64,000 nt of DNA. It comes from CAYYMH01 sp964472785 (GTDB taxonomy: Bacteria > Zhuqueibacterota > Zhuqueibacteria > Thermofontimicrobiales > Thermofontimicrobiaceae). Of the stretch, positions 53,470 through 61,183 are shown one piece after another. The translations under genes were made by a program, and so were the position numbers. The first letter of the stretch is position 1; the number at the start of each line of letters is the position of its first letter. The DNA is taken from positions 53,322 through 117,321 of the forward strand of contig CAYYMH010000008.1 of assembly GCA_964472785.1 (NCBI GenBank), read 5' to 3'. A model generated the notes under the pieces. The model saw nothing but the letters and a program-made list of their open reading frames with translations, made no database searches and was not told the origin of the DNA.

Positions 53470-53562
53470 GTTAGCCTCGCTAATTTGTTGCCTGGAATTC
53501 TGATGAAATTATTGTTAAAATATTTGACTAATAACCAGTGCAATACATGAATAATAGTACAA

Positions 53563-53593
53563 GCTCCCAACCGTTCAAATTTGGGTTGGGAGC
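53563..53593 (-). terminator. Hairpin after the third tandem curlin gene
   Basis: Perfect 10-bp arms GCTCCCAACC/GGTTGGGAGC with an 11-base loop, 23 bases after the stop. The T run is poor (TTGTACTATT), so termination or mRNA stabilisation are both possible. Confidence 0.5.
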
Positions 53594-53615
53594 CCATACC
53601 ATTGGGATTCATGAA

Positions 53616-54518
53616 TTACGGATACGTCTGGGTTACTGTTGATGTGTTGTTATCTCCTGTCTGTGTAACTACTGATTTATTTACATAATCACCGTAATCA
53701 CCAAACAATCCGGTACCGCCGTTTTGGGTCACCGTGGCATCATTACCATTACCATATTGGAAAACTTCGGATTTATTAACGTTTAGATTTTGAGTGACTA
53801 TAGCGGAGTTTGTACTACCAGATTGATAAATTCCCCATTGACCTCCGCCACTGAGACCATATCCTGCCCAGTTGTCATCGCCAGTCTGATAGACTTTTGC
53901 TATGTTCAGATCGCCGCCATATTGTCCTATTAATGAGTGGTTCCACCGACCCGTTTGTTCTTGTCTGGCTTCACTGCCTGTGGAAGGTGATCCCCAGCCA
54001 TCTTGCTCATCTACGGCAGCAACATTACCCCGTCCATCTTGAATTTGGACGATGTGATTTTCATTACCTTTTTGATAAGCTTCTGCCCAGTTTTGATCTG
54101 ATCCGTTCTGTGTTTGATCTATTGTGCTGTTCCAGCTAAACTGCCCAGCCTTGGCATAGTGATTTGCACCAGATTGTGTTTGAGTTGCTGTACTGTTTCC
54201 ATGACCTGAATCCGTTACCTGTTTAATTTCAGCTTGATGACCAGAACCATCCTGAGTTTGCAATGCGGTTTCATTTACTACAGGACCGGCTGGCCATTTT
54301 CCTAACTGTTGAATATAAGCATCATTATTTGTACCAGTTTGATTCTGTGTCGCTGTACTGGTATTCGCTGTTTGATCAATTACACCCTGGTTACTATCCC
54401 CGGTTTGTGTAATTGTAGCCGTATTGGTATTCCCGGTAGTGGTGACTGTTGCCGTATTACCAGCAAACAGAATAGCCGGAATTCCTAAACAAAGTAAAAG
54501 AATGATTAGTTTTTTCAT
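53616..54518 (-). CDS. csgA: Curlin-repeat major-subunit-like protein, tandem copy 3
   Basis: The 300-residue protein starts with MKKLIILLLCLGIPAILFAG, a signal peptide almost identical to those of the two genes upstream. The mature part is an Asn/Gln/Thr/Gly-rich ladder of curlin repeats, for example ATVTTTGNTNTATITQTGDS and QTGDDNWAGYGLSGG. About a dozen units are recognisable, ending QTGDNNTSTVTQTYP. It should polymerise outside the cell after passing CsgG. The ribosome site is GGAG with the same leader (GGAGAAAAGCACC before ATG) as in copies 1 and 2. The symbol indicates family, not orthology to a single E. coli gene. Confidence 0.9.
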   Translation of the reverse strand: MKKLIILLLCLGIPAILFAGNTATVTTTGNTNTATITQTGDSNQGVIDQTANTSTATQNQTGTNNDAYIQQLGKWPAGPVVNETALQTQDGSGHQAEIKQVTDSGHGNSTATQTQSGANHYAKAGQFSWNSTIDQTQNGSDQNWAEAYQKGNENHIVQIQDGRGNVAAVDEQDGWGSPSTGSEARQEQTGRWNHSLIGQYGGDLNIAKVYQTGDDNWAGYGLSGGGQWGIYQSGSTNSAIVTQNLNVNKSEVFQYGNGNDATVTQNGGTGLFGDYGDYVNKSVVTQTGDNNTSTVTQTYP

Positions 54519-54628
54519 GGTGCTTTTCTCCTTATTTTAATTTTTTCTCAAAATACTAAATTGGAGAACTGCCTTTAACTTAAGCTAGAGACAATTTGCA
54601 TCCAATATATATTAATACTAAAAATAAA

Positions 54629-55756
54629 TTACGGCGTCTTCTGGTAAACCGATGCGTTGTTGCTGTTACCAGTTACTGTAATTGTTCCAGTATGAGGACC
54701 GCCTAGATTTTGAAAAATATATGCATTGTTACTATCTCCGGTAAGCGTAATAGTGGCAGTACTGGCACCAACGCACTCCTGATAAGTCCCCGCTTGGTTA
54801 CTATTTCCAGTTATACTGACAGTCGAGGAGCCAAGATCATTCATGTGCTGAACCTGCTTGGAATGGTTGAAATTTCCAGAAATATCGAGATCAACGTCAT
54901 TCTCATCACCGTCCTGCCATTGAGCCGTGTGGTTTTCATCTCCGGTTATATCAGCGTCGGCGGTATTGTTTGGAATTGTGTTGTAGTCATAGCTTTTCTG
55001 ATATTGTGTGTGATTTTGAGTGTCGAATCCCGCCAATGGACTCCAATCTTCAATTCCCGGACAATCTAGAACAGCATTCGCATCGTTTAAGTCACCGTCC
55101 TGCGTGATATAGGCTCTGTTGTAACCACCCTGTGGACTGAGCTGATATGTGCTTGCATAGTTGAAACCGCTACCATATTGCTCCTGCTCCGCCACCTGCC
55201 AACCTCCATTTTGATGGATATAGGCTTCATTATTAGGCGACGGGGCTCCATCAGCACCTTGGTTCTGAATGGCCGTACTCGCTGCCATTCTTTGGTAAAT
55301 ATCTGCTGTGTTATCATCACCATATTGATATTGCTTAGCGTCATTTTGATGGCCGTACGAACTTGCTCTTGTCTGGTAGATGCTGGCTTCGTTTCCATTG
55401 CCTTCTTGGTGTTGAAGTGCCCACATGTCTCTACCTTGGTTTCCTTTAATCTGATAAATATCTGCAGTATTGCCATCTCCATCTTGGAATTGTGTTGCGG
55501 TGTTTTTTTGATCCTGATCAATTATAGCCGTGTTCCCTGTGCCAAATTGATCTACAGTAGCATTGTTGTTACTTCCTCCGCAGCCACTAACAGATCCGGG
55601 CAAAGGACCCTGATATACAGCTGCTGTGTTTCCATCGCCCGACTGATTTACATCCGCAGTGTTAGCGTTACCATCTTGTGTGACAGTACCTGTATTACCA
55701 GCAAACAGAATAGCTGGAATACCTAAACAAAGTAAAAGAATGATTAATTTTTTCAT
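54629..55756 (-). CDS. csgA: Curlin-repeat major-subunit-like protein, tandem copy 2
   Basis: The 375-residue protein shares the MKKLIILLLCLGIPAILFAG signal peptide and the leader sequence of its neighbours. The repeats are more aspartate-rich and irregular than in copies 1 and 3: QDGNANTADVNQSGDGNTA, YGDDNTADIYQ, and late units of the type ITGNSNQAGTYQ. A Cys pair (GCGG near residue 60 and CPGIED near 230) is unusual for a curlin. It ends with ITVTGNSNNASVYQKTP. Together with copies 1 and 3 it probably arose by tandem duplication, with 5' ends conserved and repeat regions diverged. Confidence 0.9.
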   Translation of the reverse strand: MKKLIILLLCLGIPAILFAGNTGTVTQDGNANTADVNQSGDGNTAAVYQGPLPGSVSGCGGSNNNATVDQFGTGNTAIIDQDQKNTATQFQDGDGNTADIYQIKGNQGRDMWALQHQEGNGNEASIYQTRASSYGHQNDAKQYQYGDDNTADIYQRMAASTAIQNQGADGAPSPNNEAYIHQNGGWQVAEQEQYGSGFNYASTYQLSPQGGYNRAYITQDGDLNDANAVLDCPGIEDWSPLAGFDTQNHTQYQKSYDYNTIPNNTADADITGDENHTAQWQDGDENDVDLDISGNFNHSKQVQHMNDLGSSTVSITGNSNQAGTYQECVGASTATITLTGDSNNAYIFQNLGGPHTGTITVTGNSNNASVYQKTP

Positions 55757-55792
55757 GGTGCTTTTCTCCTAAGTTATAAAATTAATTAAAAT

Positions 55793-55815
55793 GGAGCTCT
55801 CCATAAGAGAGCCCC
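55793..55815 (-). terminator. Hairpin between tandem curlin genes 1 and 2
   Basis: On the minus strand GGGGCTCTC pairs with GAGAGCTCC (one wobble) around a 5-base loop, followed by ATTTTAATTAATTTTA. It could partly terminate transcription so that copy 1 is made in excess over downstream copies. Confidence 0.6.
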
Positions 55816-55833
55816 ATCGTAAATTTAAGTCAA

Positions 55834-57069
55834 TTACTGACTTTGAACAACTTGCGCAACATTACCAGCGCCATTTTGATGAGTAGCTGAAAAGTTCCCA
55901 CTTCCGTTCTGGCATGAAAATGCTGTATTACCGCTTCCGTAAATTGTAATTGTAGCACCGTGATTAGACCCAACCTGACTCATTGCAGCGTTATTATTGT
56001 CACTGGGAACAACAGAACCATCCAAATTGATGTTAATGGTTCCTGTGTTACCGTTTCCTGATTGATAGGTTGAGGTGTGGTTAGTACTACCATCAACGTA
56101 GGTTGTCGCAGTATTTGTTCCACCAACCTGTACAACAGTGTTTGATCCTAGTGGACAACCAGCAGGCGCTCCACCGATCGCGCTTAAGTCAACTGTCCAA
56201 TCGTTATAATTTCCAATCTGTGTAATTTCAGCATCATTTGTATTACCGCCAGATTGGTCTGAACAGGCTTCATTTTCATTGCCGGTTTGGGTAATAATCG
56301 CATTCAAATCGCGTCCATCACCAAATTGAGATGCTTCGTTAAAATTACCGACCTGATAAATTTCAGCGTTGTTTTTATGACTTGAGCCATGACCGGTAAA
56401 ATCTTGAGAAGCAATGTTTTCATCACCATACTGATCAATTACAATTACAGCACTCATATAGCCATTATTGGATCCATGGAGACTTTGGGTAGCACTGTTT
56501 TTGTAGCCATCTTGATAAACTTCGCCAGTGGTATGAGTTGCGCCAGCTGTTTGAACTGCTTTGTTTTCATCCCCTCGTTGCTCTGCATGAAGTGTTTCAG
56601 TATAACCATTTGTGATGGTTTGTGTGAGATCGTTCTCATCACCATCTTGATAACCCCACACATGTTGCCCACTACTAGATCCAGGCGCATTTACAGATTG
56701 AACAGAAGTATTTAAATCACCAATTTGCTCAATGTAAGCGGTATTTTTGGTTTTACCTCCGCCACCGGTTTGATCCATATCAACAGTAGCGCTATTACCG
56801 GCGCCAGTTTGGAGCACTGTCGCTTCCTGCTCTCCCGGACCATGGGATGAGCTTTCGGCATACTGATCGACTGTAGCAGTGTTCGTACCATCCTGTGTGA
56901 CTGTCGCCTTTTGGCTGCTACCATTCTGTGTAACGCCAGCATTGTTAGAACCTGTTTGTGTAACAGTGGCTTCGTTATTACTGCCGGTTTCCGAAACCGT
57001 CGCTGTATTACCAGCAAATAAAAACACTGGGATTCCTAAACAAAGTAAAAGAATGATTAATTTTTTCAT
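55834..57069 (-). CDS. csgA: Curlin-repeat major-subunit-like protein, tandem copy 1
   Basis: The 411-residue protein is the first and longest of the three tandem curlins. The signal peptide MKKLIILLLCLGIPVFLFAG is followed by very regular short repeats (ATVTQTGSNNAGVTQNGS), then longer units such as EIYQVGNFNEASQFGDG and ITQTGNENEACSDQSG. The C-terminus GNVAQVVQSQ is the last partial strand. Cysteines are present at a few places (EACSDQ, GCPLG, SCQNG). It lies 191 bases after the short basic curlin-like gene. Confidence 0.91.
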   Translation of the reverse strand: MKKLIILLLCLGIPVFLFAGNTATVSETGSNNEATVTQTGSNNAGVTQNGSSQKATVTQDGTNTATVDQYAESSSHGPGEQEATVLQTGAGNSATVDMDQTGGGGKTKNTAYIEQIGDLNTSVQSVNAPGSSSGQHVWGYQDGDENDLTQTITNGYTETLHAEQRGDENKAVQTAGATHTTGEVYQDGYKNSATQSLHGSNNGYMSAVIVIDQYGDENIASQDFTGHGSSHKNNAEIYQVGNFNEASQFGDGRDLNAIITQTGNENEACSDQSGGNTNDAEITQIGNYNDWTVDLSAIGGAPAGCPLGSNTVVQVGGTNTATTYVDGSTNHTSTYQSGNGNTGTININLDGSVVPSDNNNAAMSQVGSNHGATITIYGSGNTAFSCQNGSGNFSATHQNGAGNVAQVVQSQ

Positions 57070-57260
57070 GGTGCTTTTCTCCTTATGATTTAGATTAAAA
57101 ATACTAATTAATTAGGATAGCTTATTAACTTTTTGGCGGACATCTTGAGTGATTCATAAAAAACACCCCCTTGATTTTGTTCAAATTTCAATTGTTTAAT
57201 CTATAAATTCAACCCCGCAATACGCCTCTCATGTGTTATTTCCTTATCAATATCACCTCC

Positions 57261-57707
57261 TCAGTGCTTTTTTGGTGCGTTCTTGTTTTGGATGATTTTG
57301 ATGGAATTGCCTTTCCCTTTTTGTTTTATATGAACGTTTAGTTTGGTGCTGTCTGTTTTACAATTGTTCTTTTTTGTTTTAATTATAATGCGGTTTTCAA
57401 TTCCATGTTGAATAATTTTAGAATTCTTGTCAAATGACGTCCTGTCGATTTTGATCTGGTTATTTTCCCCTGATGTGTTGAGCAAGAGAGAAGTTGTATC
57501 TTTTCTTGCACTCAATTCTTTCTTTGCAGAAGGACTCTTTTTCAGGGAATCTCTGTAGCTCTGAGTACTGTCATTGCTCAAGCTGTTTGTACTTACACTA
57601 TTATTACAATAGGCGCTTATGGTTTTTTCCGGTTTCCAAAAAATCAGGGCCATAGTTATGACAAAAATATATGATATTAAATGGATTACTTCTGAGAATA
57701 ATTTCAT
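57261..57707 (-). CDS. Small basic secreted protein with curlin-like tail
   Basis: The 148-residue product has an N-terminal hydrophobic segment (about 8-24), then a Ser/Lys/Asp-rich linker. The C-terminal half holds three loose curlin-type units: NNQIKIDRTSF, KIIQHGIENRIIIKTKKN and VHIKQKGKGNSIKIIQNKN. It is strongly basic, unlike the acidic or neutral curlins next to it, and the strand-forming positions are Ile/Lys rather than Thr/Ala/Gln. It is the first gene after csgG in the block and might nucleate or cap fibres by charge complementarity, which is inference. A degenerate CsgB homologue is the main alternative. Confidence 0.7.
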   Translation of the reverse strand: MKLFSEVIHLISYIFVITMALIFWKPEKTISAYCNNSVSTNSLSNDSTQSYRDSLKKSPSAKKELSARKDTTSLLLNTSGENNQIKIDRTSFDKNSKIIQHGIENRIIIKTKKNNCKTDSTKLNVHIKQKGKGNSIKIIQNKNAPKKH

Positions 57708-57846
57708 ATCTTTTCCTCGTTTTCATTTAGAAAAAATTTAATAAATTTAAAACTGATGTTGCGCAGAAAAATCTATTGCTATTTCTTCCAATATTTGTTA
57801 TATTAAAATAAAATAGCCGCAATTGGACATACAAATCCTGTTGTTG

Positions 57847-57911
57847 GCTTCCACGGGCCATCAGTTCGTTAGACTTTGCCGAGTCAACTGGTAGCCCGTT
57901 TTATTAGAAGC
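57847..57911. other. Structured intergenic element, candidate regulatory RNA or terminator
   Basis: The arms CGGGCCATCAGTT (57854-57866) and AACTGGTAGCCCG (57886-57898) pair over 13 positions with one mismatch and one wobble. Between them GACT-TTGCCG-AGTC forms an inner hairpin, and an outer GCTTC/GAAGC pair frames the whole. It is too elaborate for a simple terminator, though on the plus strand GCCCG is followed by TTTT. It lies between csgG and the curlin genes. I do not recognise an RNA family. Confidence 0.5.
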
Positions 57912-57971
57912 GAATCAAATTTTTAAAATTGTTGAAAATCGATGTTGCTTTTGTGATCAAGCAATTATATA

Positions 57972-59423
57972 TTAAAAGCCAAAATAATATATCAAACCTA
58001 ACTTGCCGCCCCAAATGACGTCGTCCCGTTTACCATGAATCATTCCGTCTAATTCATCATTGAATGTGAAATGATTGTTAATTTGGAAATTGACACCCCA
58101 TTTTCGGTTGACAAAATATTCCCAACCAAATCCACTGACAATGTTTGGTTTCCATCCCTGGTAGCGTGAGTTGTCAATCGAAACATTATCACCTTCGTCA
58201 TCATTTACCCAGATTTTTAGACCACCTGCGCCAAAAAAGATATAGGGGCTCAAGCGGACATTCGTGAATGGTATGATCATCGTTGTAAAATTCACATCGG
58301 TGAAGATGGTCTTAAAATTCTTTTTGTCAGCAATTTGACCGAATCCAAGTCCTAAATTGAACGACAACCAGGATGTCACGCCTCGGCGGATTTTAAAATC
58401 ACCGGCTAATTTGAATCTGGGGTTTGGATAGTCGCCCACGTAATAAGTGGTTGCTAAATTAAATCCGATACCGGTACGGTTCTTCACAATATTGCTGGCA
58501 GTAAAAAGATCTTCCTCTTGAATAATGTTACCCTCTTTATCGAACTGAACATATTTTTCGTTTTCCCTTTTCTCATCCAGATATTGTTGAATCAGTGGGG
58601 ATTTAATGTCCTGAGGATTTTTTAATTCCCACAAATTTTCTAATATGCCCTCGACAATTAAACTATACACAGCTTTATCAATGGCTTCTGTTACGCACAT
58701 GTTGATCGGTTCATTGGTGCTAAAGCCACTCTCGACTTCGAGGAGTCGTTTCACTCGCACATATCGGTAAAGTCCAACATCGACCATTCTGGATAAAATT
58801 GACTTTGTCGTATAAACTGTTTTTAAAATGCGTCCGTTTTTTGTTGAAATGGCTCTGATATATACCGTCACCTCATCACGACGGAATTGGGTGGAACCTC
58901 CCAGTCCGAAATATTTTGCACCAAAACCGCCGGTCACCGTGTTGGTCTCGTAGGAAATGATACCACCCTCAAGCGTAACTCCGGCATATAGCAAGGGAGG
59001 AAGCGGTGGCATCGCGCTACCGTCATTGGATTGGTACTGCTCACGAGTTTGACGAATTATTCTTCTTTCGTTCAACAAATTTGATAATCCTTCACGTTCC
59101 AGTGTAATAAACCATCCGGAGTCTTCAAGGGATTTTAAGATAATAGAGGTAATACCCTGACTAACAGCCGTTGACCAGGTCATACCAGCTGATGATGATT
59201 TATACTGACCAGATTGGTCGCGAAATTTGTAAACCGCAACAACAATCTGCTCCTTTGGTACAGGTAGAGAAATCAACTCATCATGAATCGCGGAATGGTA
59301 CCCCAATTTTGCACGGGTGGGTTTTAATTGAAAGTCTTTTACTGCACAACCCCCGATTAAAATAATGATCGGAACAAGTATAATTATCCAGGAAAAACGA
59401 TTTTTATGATGCATAAATTTCAA
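57972..59423 (-). CDS. csgG: Curli secretion pore CsgG with C-terminal outer-membrane barrel extension
   Basis: The 483-residue lipoprotein (lipobox IILIGGC, Cys26) aligns over residues 27-290 with E. coli CsgG: DSGWFITLEREGLSNLLNER, ISYETNTVTGGFGAKYFGLG, ILSRMVDVGLYRYVRVKRLL and STNEPINMCVTEAIDKAVYS. CsgG is the nonameric outer-membrane channel for curlin. Where E. coli has the Tyr51/Asn55/Phe56 constriction, this protein has a loop one residue longer ending in Trp83 (SSSAGMTWSTAV). From about residue 310 an additional beta-barrel-like domain follows (GIGFNLATTYYVGD, LSPYIFFGAGGLKIW), ending YYFGF. E. coli CsgG has only 277 residues. It follows csgF by 21 bases. Confidence 0.95.
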   Translation of the reverse strand: MKFMHHKNRFSWIIILVPIIILIGGCAVKDFQLKPTRAKLGYHSAIHDELISLPVPKEQIVVAVYKFRDQSGQYKSSSAGMTWSTAVSQGITSIILKSLEDSGWFITLEREGLSNLLNERRIIRQTREQYQSNDGSAMPPLPPLLYAGVTLEGGIISYETNTVTGGFGAKYFGLGGSTQFRRDEVTVYIRAISTKNGRILKTVYTTKSILSRMVDVGLYRYVRVKRLLEVESGFSTNEPINMCVTEAIDKAVYSLIVEGILENLWELKNPQDIKSPLIQQYLDEKRENEKYVQFDKEGNIIQEEDLFTASNIVKNRTGIGFNLATTYYVGDYPNPRFKLAGDFKIRRGVTSWLSFNLGLGFGQIADKKNFKTIFTDVNFTTMIIPFTNVRLSPYIFFGAGGLKIWVNDDEGDNVSIDNSRYQGWKPNIVSGFGWEYFVNRKWGVNFQINNHFTFNDELDGMIHGKRDDVIWGGKLGLIYYFGF

Positions 59424-59444
59424 TGATCTCCTTCAGAATAAATA

Positions 59445-59864
59445 TTAATAGAAAGGAATTTCCATTTTCGTCTCAGATCCTGTGTTTGGATCTTGGATGA
59501 TAATTTTAATTCCCTGGTCGGTCGAGCCGATGTCGATGATATAATCTCCGATTTCGTAGTGACCTGGTTCCAGCTCTGATTCACCAAAAGCAGATTGGAT
59601 CAGTCGGCTGGATAATCTGCTCAAAATTTGACGATTTAGACTTTCTGAAAAATCTTTCAGTGGATCACGCTCATAACTGTACCCACTATATCCTGTGTCA
59701 CCAAGTTTGTTTTGAGCTTCAGCCTGTTGCATCAACCAGGATGCATTAAAAGAACTACCTCCAAATGATGGGTTAATCGGCACCCACACTAATTGATCTG
59801 CAGTAGATGTTGAAACGAATAGAAATAACATAAGAGTGAAGAGTAGTAAGACTTTTTTAACCAT
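59445..59864 (-). CDS. csgF: Curli assembly factor CsgF
   Basis: The 139-residue protein has a signal peptide (about 1-22) and, right after it, the CsgF signature VPINPSFGGSSFNASWLMQQ followed by AEAQN. This segment is known to insert into the CsgG pore. The rest (FSESLNRQILSRLSSRLIQ, IGDYIIDIGSTDQGIKIII) also matches E. coli CsgF in layout. It couples secretion to nucleation at the cell surface. It lies between csgE (14 bases upstream) and csgG. Confidence 0.95.
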   Translation of the reverse strand: MVKKVLLLFTLMLFLFVSTSTADQLVWVPINPSFGGSSFNASWLMQQAEAQNKLGDTGYSGYSYERDPLKDFSESLNRQILSRLSSRLIQSAFGESELEPGHYEIGDYIIDIGSTDQGIKIIIQDPNTGSETKMEIPFY

Positions 59865-59878
59865 AATAATCTCCTATA

Positions 59879-60418
59879 TTAATAAATTCCTGTGCCTGAC
59901 ATGTCTTGGCCGGATAATTGTTTCTGATCGGTTTTTGATTGAACAAGAAACTGGGCTGTCGCCCGAATACCATCTATGGCTGCTTCTTCAATAACTTCAA
60001 ATCTTGGTTTTAATAATGTTTGGTAAACAGTCATTTCATCGACGTCGATCCATACCCAGCTACCGAATCGCGGATGTGCTCTTTCCCGAAGGTAAATTGT
60101 AAAGCCTTTTATATTTTGTGGCGGATGCCAGTTCATAAAAAAAACATCATAAAATTCTCTACCTATTTTCGTTTTAGACTCATCAATGATTAATCCATCT
60201 ATTTCAATGTTATATTTTACATCTTTTTTAGTTTTAGTCGTATCAGTCTGTTTTATAAGCTGATTTTTAATATCCGTTATCATTTTTTCTAAATTTTTCT
60301 TTGTCGATTTCTGTTGTTTTTGGGTGATATTTTCTTTGTTTTGGCTTAAAGCAGGCACAGCCAAAAACATAATTCCTATGAAGAAAAGAAGGCAGATTGT
60401 GTTCATCTTGCGATTCAT
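59879..60418 (-). CDS. csgE: Curli assembly factor CsgE
   Basis: The 179-residue protein has a signal peptide (about 1-23), a Lys/Gln/Thr-rich linker of about 45 residues and the CsgE domain: EIDGLIIDESKTKIGREFYD, FFMNWHPPQNIKGFTIYLRE, then GSWVWIDVDEMTVYQTLLKP. CsgE is the periplasmic adaptor that caps CsgG and delivers curlin. ATG 60418 (or 60406) is chosen because it opens a signal peptide and avoids overlap with the receiver gene; the frame itself runs further upstream. The N-terminal linker is longer than in E. coli. Confidence 0.93.
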   Translation of the reverse strand: MNRKMNTICLLFFIGIMFLAVPALSQNKENITQKQQKSTKKNLEKMITDIKNQLIKQTDTTKTKKDVKYNIEIDGLIIDESKTKIGREFYDVFFMNWHPPQNIKGFTIYLRERAHPRFGSWVWIDVDEMTVYQTLLKPRFEVIEEAAIDGIRATAQFLVQSKTDQKQLSGQDMSGTGIY

Positions 60419-60443
60419 AAGAATGATTCGATTTTCTATGCAG

Positions 60444-60860
60444 CTAACTTTTCTGATAACCCAACTTTCCAATTTTTTTCTTGATCTCATAATAATTATC
60501 AACAGCATGTATGATTTCATGCAATGTGTTTTTTTCAACAGGTTTAATGGCGACATAAAATGCTCCTGCTTCCACGAGTTCGCGGATGATTTCAAGTCTG
60601 TTGTTTTTGATAAAAACAACGATGGGTAATCGCGGTCTCAGTTTTTTTATAATTTCAATAGCTTCTATTTTTTCTTCAACATCAGTATTTGCATCTATTA
60701 GTAAAATATGGACATTATTTGTGATAATTCTTAAAACCGCATTCAATGAACTTTTTGATGTGATAACTGAAAAGTCATTTTCAACCAGTGATTTTGTGAC
60801 ATTATTAACATGATTTTTATCATCAGACGCAATAATGGCAGATTTCACAATTTTTATCAT
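60444..60860 (-). CDS. Stand-alone receiver-like protein heading the csgEFG operon
   Basis: The 138-residue protein is a single response-regulator-like fold: D13/D14 acidic pair (ASDDKN), candidate phospho-acceptor D56 (ILLIDANTD) and K106 (VAIKPVEK). The switch Thr/Ser is replaced by Lys-Asn (VFIKNN), so phosphorylation signalling may be altered. No output domain follows; a short basic tail ends the protein. It starts about 95 bases after a good sigma-54 promoter and is 25 bases ahead of csgE. It may tune curli assembly or feed back on the adjacent kinase; this is inference. Confidence 0.8.
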   Translation of the reverse strand: MIKIVKSAIIASDDKNHVNNVTKSLVENDFSVITSKSSLNAVLRIITNNVHILLIDANTDVEEKIEAIEIIKKLRPRLPIVVFIKNNRLEIIRELVEAGAFYVAIKPVEKNTLHEIIHAVDNYYEIKKKIGKLGYQKS

Positions 60861-60965
60861 TATTTGACTTCGCTGAGTTGTTTAGCATTTATTAAAGATT
60901 GCCCCCTGTTATAATGCTTGTCATCTTGATAGTACCGTTAAGGGAAATTTAGATTAAATTATATC

Positions 60966-60980
60966 GCAAAAAACATACCA
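60966..60980 (-). promoter_or_regulatory. Sigma-54 (-24/-12) promoter of the receiver-csgEFG operon
   Basis: On the minus strand TGGTATGTTTTTTGC matches the consensus TGGCACG-N4-TTGC: the -24 GG and -12 GC are present with the exact 10-base spacing. Transcription would start near 60954 and run into the receiver gene at 60860. An NtrC-type activator gene lies immediately upstream. Confidence 0.75.
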
Positions 60981-61081
60981 CTTATTAACTATATCAAAAA
61001 TCTACTGGTAACTTTATATAAATTAATTATTAAAGAAATTGATATATGCGAGATTCAATAAATACAGACGGGATAAAGTGT

Positions 61082-61161
61082 TTGTTATAACTAACAACTT
61101 TGAATAATTAAATTATAAATAACAAATATATAATAGGTTAGATTAGTGTTGTATAAAACAA
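61082..61161. promoter_or_regulatory. Two TTGT...ACAA dyads, candidate enhancer sites for the NtrC-type regulator
   Basis: TTGTTA-TAAC-TAACAA (61082-61097) is a perfect inverted repeat. TTGT-ATAAA-ACAA (61149-61161) repeats the same half-site pattern. They lie about 100-115 and 170-180 bases upstream of the sigma-54 promoter, the usual range for upstream activator sites. The sequence is AT-rich, so chance occurrence is possible. Confidence 0.4.
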
Positions 61162-61183
61162 ACAATGTGGCAGTATTGGCAGA

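Noticed and set aside
53478..53489. Sigma-54-like GG-N10-GC just before the 166-residue curlin gene
   Set aside because: The -12 GC would be only about nine bases before the start codon, placing the transcription start inside the gene, and the -12 region reads TAGC rather than TTGC.
55087..55726. Long open frames on both strands overlapping the curlin genes (for example 182 residues at 55178-55726 on the plus strand)
   Set aside because: They are shadows of repetitive curlin coding sequence, have no ribosome site, and the encoded proteins are low-complexity without domains.
57847..57911. c-di-GMP-I riboswitch in the curli locus
   Set aside because: A GCAAAG core is present on the minus strand, but the two-helix architecture, GNRA tetraloop and receptor, and the GGTAGC-type 3' part are missing. 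It is kept only as an unassigned structure.
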